A stretch of 64,000 nucleotides of DNA from Zymoseptoria tritici IPO323 (Eukaryota; Ascomycota; Dothideomycetes; Mycosphaerellales; Mycosphaerellaceae): positions 186,001 to 250,000 of the forward strand of contig NC_018216.1 of the NCBI RefSeq assembly GCF_000219625.1, read 5' to 3'. The position numbers and the translations under genes were made by a program. The stretch's first letter is position 1. The number at the start of each line of letters is the position of its first letter. The notes under the pieces are model-generated. The model made no database searches and was not told the DNA's origin. It saw only the letters and a list, made by a program, of their open reading frames with translations. Of this stretch, positions 42,233 through 52,906 are shown one piece after another.

Positions 42233-42974
42233 GTGGACCAAGAGTGGGAGACACGGCTCACGCGGGCCAGAAGTACACTCGCAGAATATGACTCGGATGA
42301 GTCGCGCTTCTTGAAGACAACTCTCCGGAAGTGAGGTCAACTTTGACAAACGCCACGCCAAGACAACAGCAACACCTCACTTCTGCCGAACACCTTGCTC
42401 CATCTTCCTTTCTTCAACACTCCTGAAACAGCACATTTTCAACAGCACCAGCACGCCCAGCGTACCAGCGTGATGCTCATCGACTATACCCCGTCCCGTC
42501 ATGTAACCAAAGACGCAAGACCTGCCAAGTCGAACATTGCGCAGATCCGGCACTCCAGCGTCCTCCAGCGATCCTTCGCCTCTTGGCGTACGTGACGCTG
42601 AATCGGAGGATTTTACGGACGGAGATATATATCTCATCAGTGGTGTGCTCAACGTTGTATTGCAAATCATGAGGTATGAGGACGATAGTAAATCATGAGA
42701 GGCATGTGATTTGTCTCACCTTCGAATCTCCCTCGCGACTGAACCAAGAGGATATTGTACCTGAGATGCAGCCGCTTCTTCTGGACGAACAACCGCGTCC
42801 GCGGAAGGATTGGGGCGGAATCAAAACTCTCAGCATCGTAGGTTTGAAGCGATGCGCCATAAAGGTCTAATTAGGACACATGATGATCCTCCCAGCCGCA
42901 TACAAGTAGGTGGCTGCCTTTCTCTCGTTGGCTTGTTCTTCTCGAGGAATTTCAACGCGTCAGCTGCCTTTACA
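42233..42974. other. Divergent promoter region, about 740 bp
   Basis: It separates the TRAPPC12-like gene from the secreted glycoprotein gene. Short frames on both strands show no motif. Confidence 0.5.
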
Positions 42975-44055
42975 ATGCCGTTCACCAAGACTTCGAATGT
43001 TATCGTGGCAGCGCTCTTGACGGCTCTTCCAGTACTGGGACAGAACACCGGGTTTTACTACGAACCAACCTCTGCCGGTGGCAGCGGCATAGACCACAAT
43101 GTGAGTTTCGCCCACTCGGACACGAACAAAGACTGATGCTCTTCCGCTTTAGTACGCCTTATTCACCGCCGCCGGCGAATCCGCCAACAACACTCGATCT
43201 GTAACCTTCCCCGGCTTCTCAGGCGAGACTTGGACATGGAGGGTGAATATCAGCAACGTCGCCGTGCCGGACGCCATCCAAGCATTCCCAAGCGAGCAGC
43301 CCCCTCTCGTCGATCCCAAGATCGTATACGTGACCTACGATATCCAGTGGCCGGGCGCCGAAACTTTAAACGAAAAGATCAACCAGAGTGAGAGCGACCG
43401 GAACCAAGGTCAAGGGCGAGAAATTTGCATGACCGCTTACGACGTCGATGTTCGGGCCCGATATGCGAACCAGTACAAAGAGAGCGACAATGGAGATTGC
43501 GAAAGTATCTTCGGCGACAACTGCACGGCGGGATTGATGAGTGCATTGAGGTCTTCCTCTGGAGGCTGCCAGTCTCCCGGCCCATTTCCGCAGTCGTGCA
43601 TTGATCGATTCCTACCAGCGGATGAGGGGTACAATCGGGGAGCATCTACCCAAGGTGAGTACTTCATCGGCGGAATGTTTCAAGATACGCGACTAATGGA
43701 CATATCGACAGGACTCGGGAACGGCACCGCTCAAAACGGTACGGCTGCTAACGGCGAAAGCTACAACGAGACGGAGAGTGGTTCGCCCTTCCGGTTCTGG
43801 CTGGGTAATCGAGACTTCGGCCGAGGACAGGGTCGTGGGGCGGTCAACGGCACCAACACGACGCTTTTCGATGAGGAGTTGAGCAGGGTGCAGATGCTTG
43901 CATTGACTGGTTTTCCGGACGGGCAAAGTCGGCTGATGTGCTTGAGGGTTAGTACTGAGAAGACAAGTGGGGGGAACATGCTGAAGGCGTCGGGAGTGAC
44001 TGTATTGTCAGCTGTTGGGCTGGCCATCATGAGTGCGGCGTTTGCGGTGTTGTAA
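42975..44055 (+). CDS. Secreted, probably GPI-anchored, glycoprotein of unknown function, three exons
   Basis: Exons 42975-43100, 43153-43654 and 43712-44055 give 323 residues. The introns are 52 and 57 nt. The second (GTGAGT...CTAAT...CGACAG) is a multiple of three with no stop, so retention would add 19 residues. A signal peptide (MPFTKTSNVIVAALLTALPVLG), at least seven N-glycosylation sites (for example NNT, NIS, NCT, NGT) and paired cysteines (CESIFGDNC, GGCQSPGPFPQSC) indicate an extracellular protein. The C-terminal MLKASGVTVLSAVGLAIMSA resembles a GPI signal. I recall similar proteins only as uncharacterised fungal surface proteins. Confidence 0.8.
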
Positions 44056-44302
44056 CGGCAATTGATTGTACATGGCCCAGAACTGCGGAGTTGATCGAAT
44101 GGACCAGATATCATATCGATTGCGAATCGATACCCGATTGATCAGCACGTCTACTTCAGTCATTGTCAAACCTCACCTCAGATCTCGGCACATATACCCC
44201 ATGACATCATACCAGAAGTGAACCCAAAAGGTCAACTCAACATGTATTCCAAGCACTTCCGCCTTTCCAACACCAAGTACTAAACCACTGCCATCCCCTC
44301 CA

Positions 44303-45109
44303 ATGTCCAAAAACTACCTCATCACCGGCGCCGCCCGCGGAATCGGCCGCGGCCTCTCCCGCCTCCTCCTCCAAAACGGCCACCGCGTCCTCCTCCTCGA
44401 CTCCAACTCCGCCGAACTCTGCAACACAGCCAAACACCTCTCTCAAGCCCAGCCCCCATTCCCCACCTCATCCTTCAAAACCCACCTCTGCGACCTCCGC
44501 CAACCCACCTCCATCACCGCCGCCGCCGCCCTCGCTTCGGACTTCTTCTCCGGCCACTTGGACGTGCTGGTCAACAATGCCGCCTATACATCCGTAGTCG
44601 GGAAGTCCCACCCCTCCGAACTATCCCTCGAAGACTGGAACACAGCCATCTCAACAAACCTCACCGCCCCTTTCCTCCTAACACAAGCTTGCCTCCCCCT
44701 CCTCTCCACATCCCCCACCCGCGCCCAAGGAGGTTCCATCATCAACATCTCCTCCACCCGCGCCCTGCAATCCGAACCCAACAACGAAGCCTACTCAGCC
44801 ACCAAAGCCGGTCTGCTAGGTCTCACGCAATCCCTCGCGGTGTCGCTCGCGGAGCAAGGGGTGAGAGTTAATGCCATCTTACCGGGTTGGATTCACGTGG
44901 AGAATGAGTGTCAGGAAGCGGATGAGAGGGGAAAGAAGTGGGAAGAGGGACTCACGGAGGGGGATCACCGGTGGCATTTGACGGGGAGGGTGGGGAAGGT
45001 GGAGGATGTGAGTAAGGCGGTGGAGTTTTTGGTGGGGTGTGAGGGCGTGACGGGGAGTGAGGTTGTGGTTGATGGAGGGGTTACGAGGAAGATGGTGTAT
45101 CCGGAGTGA
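44303..45109 (+). CDS. Short-chain dehydrogenase/reductase (classical SDR)
   Basis: 268 residues in a single exon, starting MSKNYLITGAARGIGRGL. The cofactor motif TGAARGIG spans residues 8-15, with Asp after the second strand (VLLLD), hinting at NAD preference. Structural NNAAYTS, active-site Ser in SIINISSTRAL and YSATK are all present. The later PGWI and the C-terminal VTGSEVVVDGGVT match classical 250-residue SDRs. Substrate unknown. The first half has strongly C-ending codons and the second half G-rich codons, as in several neighbouring genes, so this is not a sign of transfer. It converges on the glucosidase II beta gene. Confidence 0.92.
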   Translation: MSKNYLITGAARGIGRGLSRLLLQNGHRVLLLDSNSAELCNTAKHLSQAQPPFPTSSFKTHLCDLRQPTSITAAAALASDFFSGHLDVLVNNAAYTSVVGKSHPSELSLEDWNTAISTNLTAPFLLTQACLPLLSTSPTRAQGGSIINISSTRALQSEPNNEAYSATKAGLLGLTQSLAVSLAEQGVRVNAILPGWIHVENECQEADERGKKWEEGLTEGDHRWHLTGRVGKVEDVSKAVEFLVGCEGVTGSEVVVDGGVTRKMVYPE

Positions 45110-45272
45110 TGTTTGATTGATTGACTTACCGGTATATTGGTTGAGGGACTTCCTTTTATGGCCAAGCTGTACGAGTCTACCTCTGTGAAAATGTCCTGCT
45201 GGTTTGGTCCTGCAAGGAGGGTGTCGATGCACGAAGCTCATCGGTTCCCTCATCCTCCTCTCACTCTCACAC

Positions 45273-47068
45273 TCACAACTCATCCTTCCCCCCACCCCCC
45301 TCTTTCTTCCCCCCGCTCCCCTCACAAACCGCTGGCGTCCCCACCTCCATCCGATAAACACACTTCTCCTCCTCCCTAATCCTCCAAATCTCATCCTTCT
45401 CCGCACACCCCAAAACAACCGTCGTCCTCCGATTCGGTCCATTCCAGCAATGCTGTCCATTCTCAAACTTCATCGCCCACCTCTCCCCTGATCCCAACCC
45501 TTTCCCATCAACGGGCAAGTCCTCATCCACCGTGACCATTTCCAAACCCGTATATTTCCCCATATTCGTCTCCCCACCGCCCTTTTTCGGTTTCTGCGCG
45601 GTGCGGTCGAGGAAGCAGAGGGTGTAGGTGTACTCCCCGCTGTCGGTATTGATGCAAGTGCCTTTGAGGGCGCGGAAGACGTCGTCGGGGCCGAAGGAGG
45701 TGGTGAGGTCGGATTGGGAGGAGGTGAGGGTAGTACGGAGGTCTTCGAGGGATTTTTCCGCGGTGGTGAGGCGGGTGCGGGCGGAGGTGAGGGTGGTGGA
45801 TTCGCCCGAGGTGGGGTTGGAGGCGAGGATGCCGTTTTCGATGAGTAGGAGGCGGAGGTCGCGGAGTTTGGTGTCGAGCCAGGTGCGGAGGGTGAGAGGG
45901 AGGTAGTTTTCGAAGGCGTAAACTAAGGAGGGGTTAGAGATTGATCAGGTTTGGGGTGATGTGTGCGGATGAATACTTACGGACGTCGGTCTCGCTGCCT
46001 TCTTCCTCGATGTAGTCGTCCCAATTCAGACCGCTTTCGCTATCGGGCTTGGTAATCTCGTCGAGGTCGCGCTCTTGAGCGTCATTTGGAGTCGCCGCTC
46101 CGCCGAAGCTGGCAATGTAGTCCTCCCACGCGCGGACCGCTCGCTTGACACCCTCGTCGTTGAAGTTGGGATTGTACTCCTCCTTGAACGTCGTCATGAT
46201 GCCCTCCAATTGCTGCAAACGCGATCTCCCACTGTTGAGCTCCTCTCGCGTAGCTAGCAGCGAAGTCCTCAACTCCTCCGTCCTCTTCTGCGCCAGTCCC
46301 ACCAGAACACCCAATTTCCCACCCTTCGAGCCAGCAGGCTGCACCACCTTCCCCGTCTCTTTCCTCTTCGTGTCCGCCAACTCCTGCTCCATCTGCTTCA
46401 CCTTCAATTCCGCACCCTCAATCTCCGTCCCCAGTGTTTGAATTCGATCCTGCACCGTCTGTCTCAACCGCGCCGCTTCCTTGACCAATTCCGCCCGCTT
46501 CTTCGCCGCATTGCTCGCACTCTTCTGTCTCGCTTCGTCCAGTTTCCTCCACTCTTTCCCGATTGTATCGCATCGATCCTCGCATCTTGTCCCTCCCACA
46601 CCTTCCCACTCTTCACTCCCATCGCAGCAGAGCTCGTAGTCGCAAATCCCATCATTGACGTTCGTGAATGGGACGTAACTGGGTACATGGCCTTTGTTCT
46701 TGCAGTAGAACCCCGGCAAGCTGTTTGTGATGTTGTCGACCGTGCTGGGGTGGGAGTCGGCCGGTGTGTGGGGCGAGAGAGGGGAGAGGTGTGCACACGC
46801 GGCGGTGCCGGGTTCGTCGGAGCCGTCGGGGCAGTCGCAGTAGTCGTCGTTGACGCGCGAGTATGGGATGTTCAGAGAGGGTGTGGAGATGCAGGAGAAG
46901 TCTTTGGAGGCATCGTAGTATTTGGCGACTGGGATATATGGTTAGCTGTGAGCTGTGGAGAGGTAGGGGTGCGAGAAATGTACACTCAGGACCGACACCT
47001 CGAGGTCGAGCTGCTGAAGCGACGGCCGCACATTCCAAGGCTACCAGAGCCGCGAATGCACTTTTCAT
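45273..47068 (-). CDS. gtb1: Glucosidase II beta subunit (PRKCSH/Gtb1), three exons, KDEL tail
   Basis: Exons 46984-47068, 45981-46928 and 45273-45922 give 560 residues. The introns are 55 nt (GTACAT...ATCCCAG) and 58 nt (GTAAGT...CCTTAG). The signal peptide MKSAFAALVALECAAVASA leads to GVGPEFAKYYDASKDFSC and two LDL-receptor-class-A-like repeats (DYCDCPDGSDEP, ICDYELCCDGSEEW). A coiled coil follows at about residues 140-290, then an acidic segment. The C-terminal MRH domain shows KYTGLEMV, ENGQHCWNG and VLGCAEKDEIW. The protein ends in KDEL, an ER-retrieval signal. It retains catalytic glucosidase II alpha in the ER and binds mannose of N-glycans during trimming. Confidence 0.94.
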
Positions 47069-47426
47069 CCTGGGCCAATGAGTCGTGAGGTACGAGGAAA
47101 TCAGGAAGGAGAGTCGGGAGATGGAAGAAGTTCAATGGGAGTTCCGCCAGCTGTCACATGCGTTTCGCCAAGAGATTCAGGGACCGCAAGACTGCCAAAC
47201 ACTTAGGGACAGAAGAATCCACCGACCTGATCAATATTTTCGATGTCAAGAGAATGCTTCTATATCAACAAAGTGAGCTATACATACAGCTATAAGTGAA
47301 CAAATCCGTGGTCAATCATAAAAGAAATGCCCGAATCCACCCCCCAAACAAAAAAACTCCTTCGCCATGATCCTGACCAATTTTCAAGTCCCGTTGTCCT
47401 TTCCATCTCCCTCCACATCCCCTCAT
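47069..47426. other. Intergenic, about 360 bp
   Basis: It lies upstream of the glucosidase II beta start and downstream of the protease stop, on the same strand. Nothing recognised. Confidence 0.5.
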
Positions 47427-48503
47427 CTAAGGAAACTGCTCCCTCATCTTCGCAACACTATTCAACATCCCACTCCCCCCCGCCCACCCCGCCCACGCCT
47501 CACTCCCGTCCGTAATACTAACGCTGAGCGCACCCCAAACGTACCTCGCATCCCCCTCCCTCTCCCACAACGCACCCCCACTCTGCCCTCCGCTCACATC
47601 CGTATCCGTGTACATCGGCCCCTCCGCATCACAATCCCAAGGTTTATCCGCCAGCAACTCATTCCTCAACACGCGATACGGCTGCTGCGTCCCCGATCGA
47701 TCACCGGGGTACCCCAACGTCGTAAGCCCATTCCACCCCAGCCTATCCTTATTCGGCAACCGCACGCCAAAGTAGCCCAACTTCTCTCCTAGTCGGTTGT
47801 TATTATCGAGAATCATGATGGCCCAGTCGTTCTTCACACCACACGCGTTTCCTCCAGGGACGGAATTGACGATGATGTTCGTAATCGCCGCGGAGCCGAA
47901 TTGCGGACCGTTGTCGTAACCCGGGGAGAAGGTCCCTGTCGCGCCGGAGACGACGCAGTGTTTTGCTGTCAAGATGTGGCGTGGGCCGACGAGGGAGCCG
48001 GAGCAGACCACGCCGTTGGACCAGTAGAGGCGGCCGGCGTTGCGCCAGGGCCAGTTGGGGTTGACGTAGAGTTCGCGGTCGTCGGGGCCATTGATCCAAC
48101 GGCGGAGTTTGGAGAGGAGGTTGGAGGTGGAGTTGGAGTCAGGGATGTAAGGGGCGAGTTCGGCGATGGTGGATTCATTGGAGGATTGGAGGCGGGAACT
48201 GGAGGAAGAGATGTTGGTGGAGGAGGCAGAGAGGACGGTGAGCTCGGGGATGTCTTCGTCGACTTTGAGGACTTGGACGTCGGAGAGGTCGTAGCCTGTG
48301 TCCCACCGGTAGGAGATTGTTGTTTGGTTGCGGAGGAAGACGGTGGCTGCGCTGTTGGTGACGTTGTTGTTATCTGCGATTGTGATGTCGATGTTGGGTG
48401 TGGTGATGTTGGCGCTTTCGACCTGTTGTTGTCGGTAGAGCGGCTTAGCAGCGGCTCCTGCTGCGAAGATGGCAGGAAGCGCCAATGATTGAAAATGAAC
48501 CAT
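47427..48503 (-). CDS. Secreted trypsin-like (S1/glutamyl-endopeptidase-like) serine protease
   Basis: 358 residues in one exon. The signal peptide MVHFQSLALPAIFAAGAAAK is followed by a pro-region of about 130 residues with several N-glycosylation sites. The catalytic triad is visible: His182 (ILTAKHC), Asp226 (KNDWAIMILD) and Ser308 (DVSGGQSGGALW). The GYPGD and TDTDVSGGQSGG context resembles the S1B/V8 glutamyl-endopeptidase-like group more than classic trypsin. It is an extracellular protease, probably activated by pro-peptide removal; the cleavage preference is not certain. It stands alone, with no inhibitor gene nearby. Confidence 0.9.
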   Translation of the reverse strand: MVHFQSLALPAIFAAGAAAKPLYRQQQVESANITTPNIDITIADNNNVTNSAATVFLRNQTTISYRWDTGYDLSDVQVLKVDEDIPELTVLSASSTNISSSSSRLQSSNESTIAELAPYIPDSNSTSNLLSKLRRWINGPDDRELYVNPNWPWRNAGRLYWSNGVVCSGSLVGPRHILTAKHCVVSGATGTFSPGYDNGPQFGSAAITNIIVNSVPGGNACGVKNDWAIMILDNNNRLGEKLGYFGVRLPNKDRLGWNGLTTLGYPGDRSGTQQPYRVLRNELLADKPWDCDAEGPMYTDTDVSGGQSGGALWEREGDARYVWGALSVSITDGSEAWAGWAGGSGMLNSVAKMREQFP

Positions 48504-48973
48504 GGTTGTGAGGGACGGCCGGTGTATCTGTGTGGTAGTCGATGCGGTAGAGAAGTGTTTGACTGATGGAGAGTTGATGAGGTTGATCCAGGCGGTTATA
48601 TATCTCGTCCTGTGAGAATGTCAGCCTCCTCTGCGTCCTGCCTCTCCAACGTTGTTGGCTGGAGTCGCCATGCTCGCCGTTGATGAACGTAACGTTTATG
48701 CCATGCTAGCGGTTAGACGTTGAACCTATTTGTAACATCCTGAATTGAAGATATCGAGCCTGAAAGTCAATGTGTTGCGTTGAAGAATTGGCATACTCAG
48801 GAGTTCCAAGTCGGCCACAACAACCTAACAGCCCGCAGACATTCAATCCACAACAATATGCCGAACATTCCCTATTCATCCTCCTCTCAGGTGCAGCATT
48901 CACGCAGGACTTCCAGGGTTGTCTTCCCAACCACAACGGTCAACGCAACGGCGACTCCAACGGCGCCCCGAGC
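48504..48973. other. Intergenic, about 470 bp
   Basis: Promoter of the protease and 3' flank of the large disordered-protein gene. The plus-strand frame beginning at 48770 is the shadow of that gene. Confidence 0.5.
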
Positions 48974-50947
48974 TTAAAAGTTCCGGACCCAGTCAAACTC
49001 ATTCTCCTGCGCAAATGCAGGGCCATCGTCCCAGTATCCCAGAAAGTCCTTCTCTGGCTCATCGTCGACAACGTGGCGAGGGTGGCGGGAAGTGCAAGGC
49101 ACAATCTCTTCCCAGTCACGAAATTCGTTTTCGAGGCAGTGCTCCGCGTCATACGAGTCTTCCTCAACGGCCGTCTCGTCCCAGTCCTCGGCAGTCGTCT
49201 CTTCCGCCTTGACAGTGGTGGTGGTCGCCGAGCTGTCTTCATAACCTTCCGACCATTCCAGCCATTCTTCATCATCAGCCAGGGTCTCCCCGTGCACGAT
49301 CTCGGAGGTTTCTTCGCACTCTCTGCACCAGCAATTCTCCACGTGTCCCATTTTGAGGAAAGTGGCTAGATCGCAGGTACTGGCAGGTGGGCTCTTCGAA
49401 ACGATCGAGTGATCAGCTTGCTTGAACAAGTCCTGTTCGCTTGTGAAGTGCGCCGTAGAGTCATCACGTTCAGCCTTACCAGCCTCAGGGTCTAGACCAG
49501 GAAGGTCTTCCGCGTGGACTGTGGTGGCCGAGCTGCTGTTCATGATGCCAGGGGCCGTTGAAGGCCAGACCGTCGCTGAAAGCTCGCACGAAGGCAGATC
49601 CTCATTGTACTGCGATACGAGGTCCGCCAAGTATATCGCAGAATCAGCCAGTTCCTTGTTCCCGGAGTGACGGGCGGCGACCTCGTTGGCATGGCCGACA
49701 AGGGTGTTGGAGTGAACGAACTGCATTTGTTTCCCTTCCAACTCGTACGGGGGGCGCTCCCCATCGACCATGGACATGATTGGGACACCGCCAGATTCGT
49801 CGTCCCAGCTGGACCGTTGACTGGCTTCTCTGTAGCAAGGTGCACGGGGCGTTTCCTCTGTGAGGATGTCCCACAGATTGGCGGCGGATGGCAGTTGGCA
49901 GAGTTCGCCTTGCGCTCCTGCCATGACCGCGGCTGTCACAATCTTCTCCACAGCGTCTGCGATCGAGAATGGACGGGCTCGGTCCAAAGTCGAAGCTGAG
50001 ACTGGGTCCGTACCACGGTCGCTTGTTTCGTATGGTTTGCAGGTCGTTGACGGGAGCTTCACGATCGCTCGCGAAGACACCGGGGAAGGAAAGAATCGGG
50101 ACTGCTTTTGAGGTGTGTACCTCGAGCTGTTCAAAGACCAAAGCTGTAGCTCTTGACACTTCGGTTCCATCGGTTTTGTCTCCTTCGTTTCTGGCAGGGA
50201 AGAGAGATCAAAGAACAAAGGCAGAGACTCCGATTGGGACCCACTTTTGCTCCACGAAGGGATTGAAGGACACCAACTTGGCACACCTATGAGCTTCGGA
50301 GGGGGAGACGGTGGAGGGCCGAATTTTGGCATGAACATTTGTGTGAAACCCTCAGGTTGGAAGCCGCGAAACTTGATCGGTGGGAGCTGTGGAGCAGATG
50401 AAATCGTCGGGTCGGGTTGGTCCTTTGTGGTTGGCTGGGATGCGCTGAACTTGGTCTCCTCGAGGTGAGTCTGTCCAGCAACGCTGATCGGCGGCGGAGG
50501 GTGAATGTTCATTCTGTTGAGAGTATCATCGATATCCCTTGAGAGCTGCTGATCCAATAATTGTGCAGCGAACTTTCTGCCATTGCTCCGTGCGTCACGG
50601 CGTCTTTTTGCATCTTTTGTTCCCCGGCTGTTACGACAACGACGAAATGTGGAAGATGAATGCAAGCCACGATCTCGGCGGTGGGTGGGTTCGGGGACGG
50701 CCAGCGTTGCGAATCGGTTGCCTGGGAAGGATGTCAGGTCTCTGAAAACATGATCATGGCTTGATACCACACCGAATGAGGACGTCGGATGATGAATGCT
50801 CAGATCCAGGTTGCCAGTCGTGTATTCAAGGTCGAGATTACTGGACGCCACTTGCGAACTGTGCTGAAAGGCATGCTCTCGACGAGCAGTGTGCTGACGT
50901 CGCAGGGAAGTCGGATGAGCAACCGATGGCGAGATGTTGAAGGACAT
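48974..50947 (-). CDS. Large, mostly disordered protein of unknown function
   Basis: The frame is open from 51433, but the first natural-looking start is the ATG at 50947 (MSFNISPSVAHPTSL), giving 657 residues. A basic stretch (RNSRGTKDAKRRRDARSNGR) near residue 105 could be a nuclear signal. The middle is Pro/Ser-rich. A Cys motif, HVENCWCRECEE, lies near residue 560, and the C-terminal third is very acidic, ending EDFLGYWDD-like (DFLGYWDDGPAFAQENEFDW). No folded domain recognised. The long uninterrupted frame and its biased but consistent composition support a real gene. Confidence 0.65.
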   Translation of the reverse strand: MSFNISPSVAHPTSLRRQHTARREHAFQHSSQVASSNLDLEYTTGNLDLSIHHPTSSFGVVSSHDHVFRDLTSFPGNRFATLAVPEPTHRRDRGLHSSSTFRRCRNSRGTKDAKRRRDARSNGRKFAAQLLDQQLSRDIDDTLNRMNIHPPPPISVAGQTHLEETKFSASQPTTKDQPDPTISSAPQLPPIKFRGFQPEGFTQMFMPKFGPPPSPPPKLIGVPSWCPSIPSWSKSGSQSESLPLFFDLSSLPETKETKPMEPKCQELQLWSLNSSRYTPQKQSRFFPSPVSSRAIVKLPSTTCKPYETSDRGTDPVSASTLDRARPFSIADAVEKIVTAAVMAGAQGELCQLPSAANLWDILTEETPRAPCYREASQRSSWDDESGGVPIMSMVDGERPPYELEGKQMQFVHSNTLVGHANEVAARHSGNKELADSAIYLADLVSQYNEDLPSCELSATVWPSTAPGIMNSSSATTVHAEDLPGLDPEAGKAERDDSTAHFTSEQDLFKQADHSIVSKSPPASTCDLATFLKMGHVENCWCRECEETSEIVHGETLADDEEWLEWSEGYEDSSATTTTVKAEETTAEDWDETAVEEDSYDAEHCLENEFRDWEEIVPCTSRHPRHVVDDEPEKDFLGYWDDGPAFAQENEFDWVRNF

Positions 50948-51767
50948 GGTCCGGAGAAGTGTCTCGAGGTCTGTTGTCTGACTGCTGCTGCTGCCGCTGG
51001 CGGTGGTAAGTGGTAGGGATGGAGATCTGGCACCGAATGAGAGAACTGAAGAGCGGTGCCTTGACAGGTAGTGATGTATCTCTAGTAGGATGAAGAACAG
51101 TGAGTAGGAATCGGGAGATGTGATGGTAACAGCAGATCGAGCGCTGCAGAGAAGAAACATTTCGCCGCAAGCAAGCGCTCTTCGGCATGCCGATGAGGAA
51201 CGGGAGCCCGATCGTGCCGGAGGGCTCCTACCATTGATGGATGAGGCTCTCGTCGAGGAATGCAAGTGCATTGACGCCGGCATATATGCAATTCCTCTTG
51301 CTTCACCAGACGCCCACAACGCCTGGTGCCAGTATGTGAAGCTGAAGTCGCGACCATGTTGAGGGACATCACTCGGCATGTCCGAATCGACGAAAAGTCG
51401 ACCGAACGCTGTCACTGGCCTACATCCTCGCATGCAATCCGACCATCATACGACCTCCGACGGCGTAGAACTTCTTTTGATGCGGTGCGATGCACGACGA
51501 CGCGTGTGTGGATGATCGATTTTCGCGCGCCATAGCAGGCACGTGTCATCGCCATGAGATAGAGGACGAGAGCACATATTGGATGCGTTGCAGTGAAGTC
51601 ACGCTGATCCTGATCGGCGTGCAGATGGCGGACCATGTTCATAGGGCAGAGGTGTTGTCGTTGATGAAGTTGAAGGAAGCGATGGAGGGAGAACTGGAGA
51701 GTCGTCGAGCTGGAGGTCAAGGATTTCGCTGACAGTGCCGAGCTTCGCCCGGGCGAGCACCATGTCT
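50948..51767. other. Intergenic or upstream open frame, about 820 bp
   Basis: The first 490 bp continue the minus open frame of the disordered-protein gene without a convincing start, and may be its 5' leader. The rest is the 3' flank of orphan gene A. Nothing else recognised. Confidence 0.4.
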
Positions 51768-52182
51768 TCAAACCACGAACTCCATCACCACCTCAATCAT
51801 CTTCTGCCCACAGACACAATGACACTTCATCATCGACTCGGCTGACAGCAACCGACCAAGATGGCCATTGACGACCATTTGGACCCATTGTGTGCAAGTG
51901 GGAGGACCTGCCATGGGCCATGGAGCTCTATGGTATCGTCCATGGTCGACCACCTCGAAAGACCATCTGCCATCTTTCCGGAACGCCAAACCATGGCACG
52001 ATAATTCGAGCAGCTTCCGAAGGACAGACCTCGCCCTATTTATGCGGCGACCAGCGCTTCTCGTTCGAAACCTGGCAGAATACCTCGCAGTCCTGGAAGT
52101 TGCACTCGCGGCACAAGAGCCGGTTGAGGTTATGCAATCGGATGTGGATCCCACTGAACGTGTTGCCCGTAATGCGGCGCAT
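51768..52182 (-). CDS. Orphan family member A, two exons (118 residues)
   Basis: Exons 52072-52182 and 51768-52013. The 58-nt intron starts GTTTCG and ends CGGAAG; an alternative donor, GTATTC, lies 12 nt earlier in the same phase. The protein begins MRRITGNTFSGIHIRLHNLN and has a Cys cluster (LLCRECNFQDCEVFC). It continues with DGRWSFEVVDHGR, NGHLGRLLSAESMMKCHCVCG and a hydrophobic end. No known family or signal peptide. The downstream neighbour B shares DGxxSxxVVxHGR, the NxHL block and the opening MRxIxG, so the two are diverged paralogues. Coding status is inferred mainly from that shared pattern. Confidence 0.45.
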
Positions 52183-52558
52183 TCAACCAAGATGGACAGA
52201 ATCTGGGGATGTGGATGAATACTGCGGCTCAAAGCCAGATATCGCTAAGGTACATCCCGATCTATCAGCTTCTCCTGCTCCAAGTTTCTGCAAAGCTCAG
52301 AGTCTTACCGATGCTGCGATTCGCTCTGCCGTGTGCCCGAAGCAGACAGATGGCAAGGTCGATCCGAGAAGCTCGATATCAGCCGCCTGTTCCTCATGGA
52401 CTACGTGCCGTGCCCCGTGGTACCAGGTTTTCGAGACCGGAACTCACTCCTTAGCGCCCAAGCGAAGCACGTTGGTCTACGCTTACGACCATTTTGGCTT
52501 TACTCCTTACCTCACTTGGTCGCCGTGACAATCCTACTTACCTTTCTTCTTGCAGGCT
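52183..52558. other. Spacer between the two orphan genes, about 375 bp
   Basis: Presumed promoter of gene A. No motif recognised. The plus-strand frame at 51890-52528 crosses it and looks like a shadow. Confidence 0.4.
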
Positions 52559-52906
52559 CTACTCTGCCATCGCAGTGCATTGAACGGTGTACAGCTTGCG
52601 TAGCCAGGGCATGATTCTATCTCCGCAAATTGCAGCAGCGAGGCACGAATCCAAGACAGCTACGCCATCAAGATGTTCATTCGGGCTCTTTGTATGGAAG
52701 TGGGTGGATCTAACCTCGGTCGAACAAGAACGTCTACCACTTCGTCCATGTTCGACCACCTTGACGGACCGTGTGCCATCTGTCCACGAAAGACCCATCC
52801 ACTTTTCAGTAAGTTGGAAGAGATTCCATGTTCGGTCGTCGTGAGGTCCGTCGTATCGGGTCGCTGTCTTACAGCTGACCCGGCTAAGACCATTAATATG
52901 GCGCAT
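52559..52906 (-). CDS. Orphan family member B, single exon (115 residues)
   Basis: From the ATG at 52906 the frame reads MRHINGLSRVSCKTATRYDG and continues WMGLSWTDGTRSVKVVEHGR, NEHLDGVAVLDSCLAAAICG and LRKLYTVQC to a stop at 52559. The length is nearly that of member A (118). The region coding DGxxSxxVVxHGR matches A at about 84% over 38 nt by eye, and the rest is more diverged. The frame is also open upstream to 53113, so the start is not certain. No family, membrane helix or signal peptide recognised. Confidence 0.45.
   Translation of the reverse strand: MRHINGLSRVSCKTATRYDGPHDDRTWNLFQLTEKWMGLSWTDGTRSVKVVEHGRSGRRSCSTEVRSTHFHTKSPNEHLDGVAVLDSCLAAAICGDRIMPWLRKLYTVQCTAMAE

Noticed and set aside
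44303..45109. Horizontal transfer of the second SDR, because of its sharply changing base composition
   Set aside because: The same C-rich first half and G-rich second half occur in the UCH, protease and GCIP-like genes, so it is a local codon habit.
47901..48488. 195-codon plus-strand frame rich in Val/Gly/Asp
   Set aside because: Antisense of the protease gene, where the catalytic triad is visible.
51890..52528. 212-codon plus-strand frame over the orphan pair
   Set aside because: The similarity shared by the two copies makes more sense as minus-strand codons, and the plus frame is not kept in the second copy.
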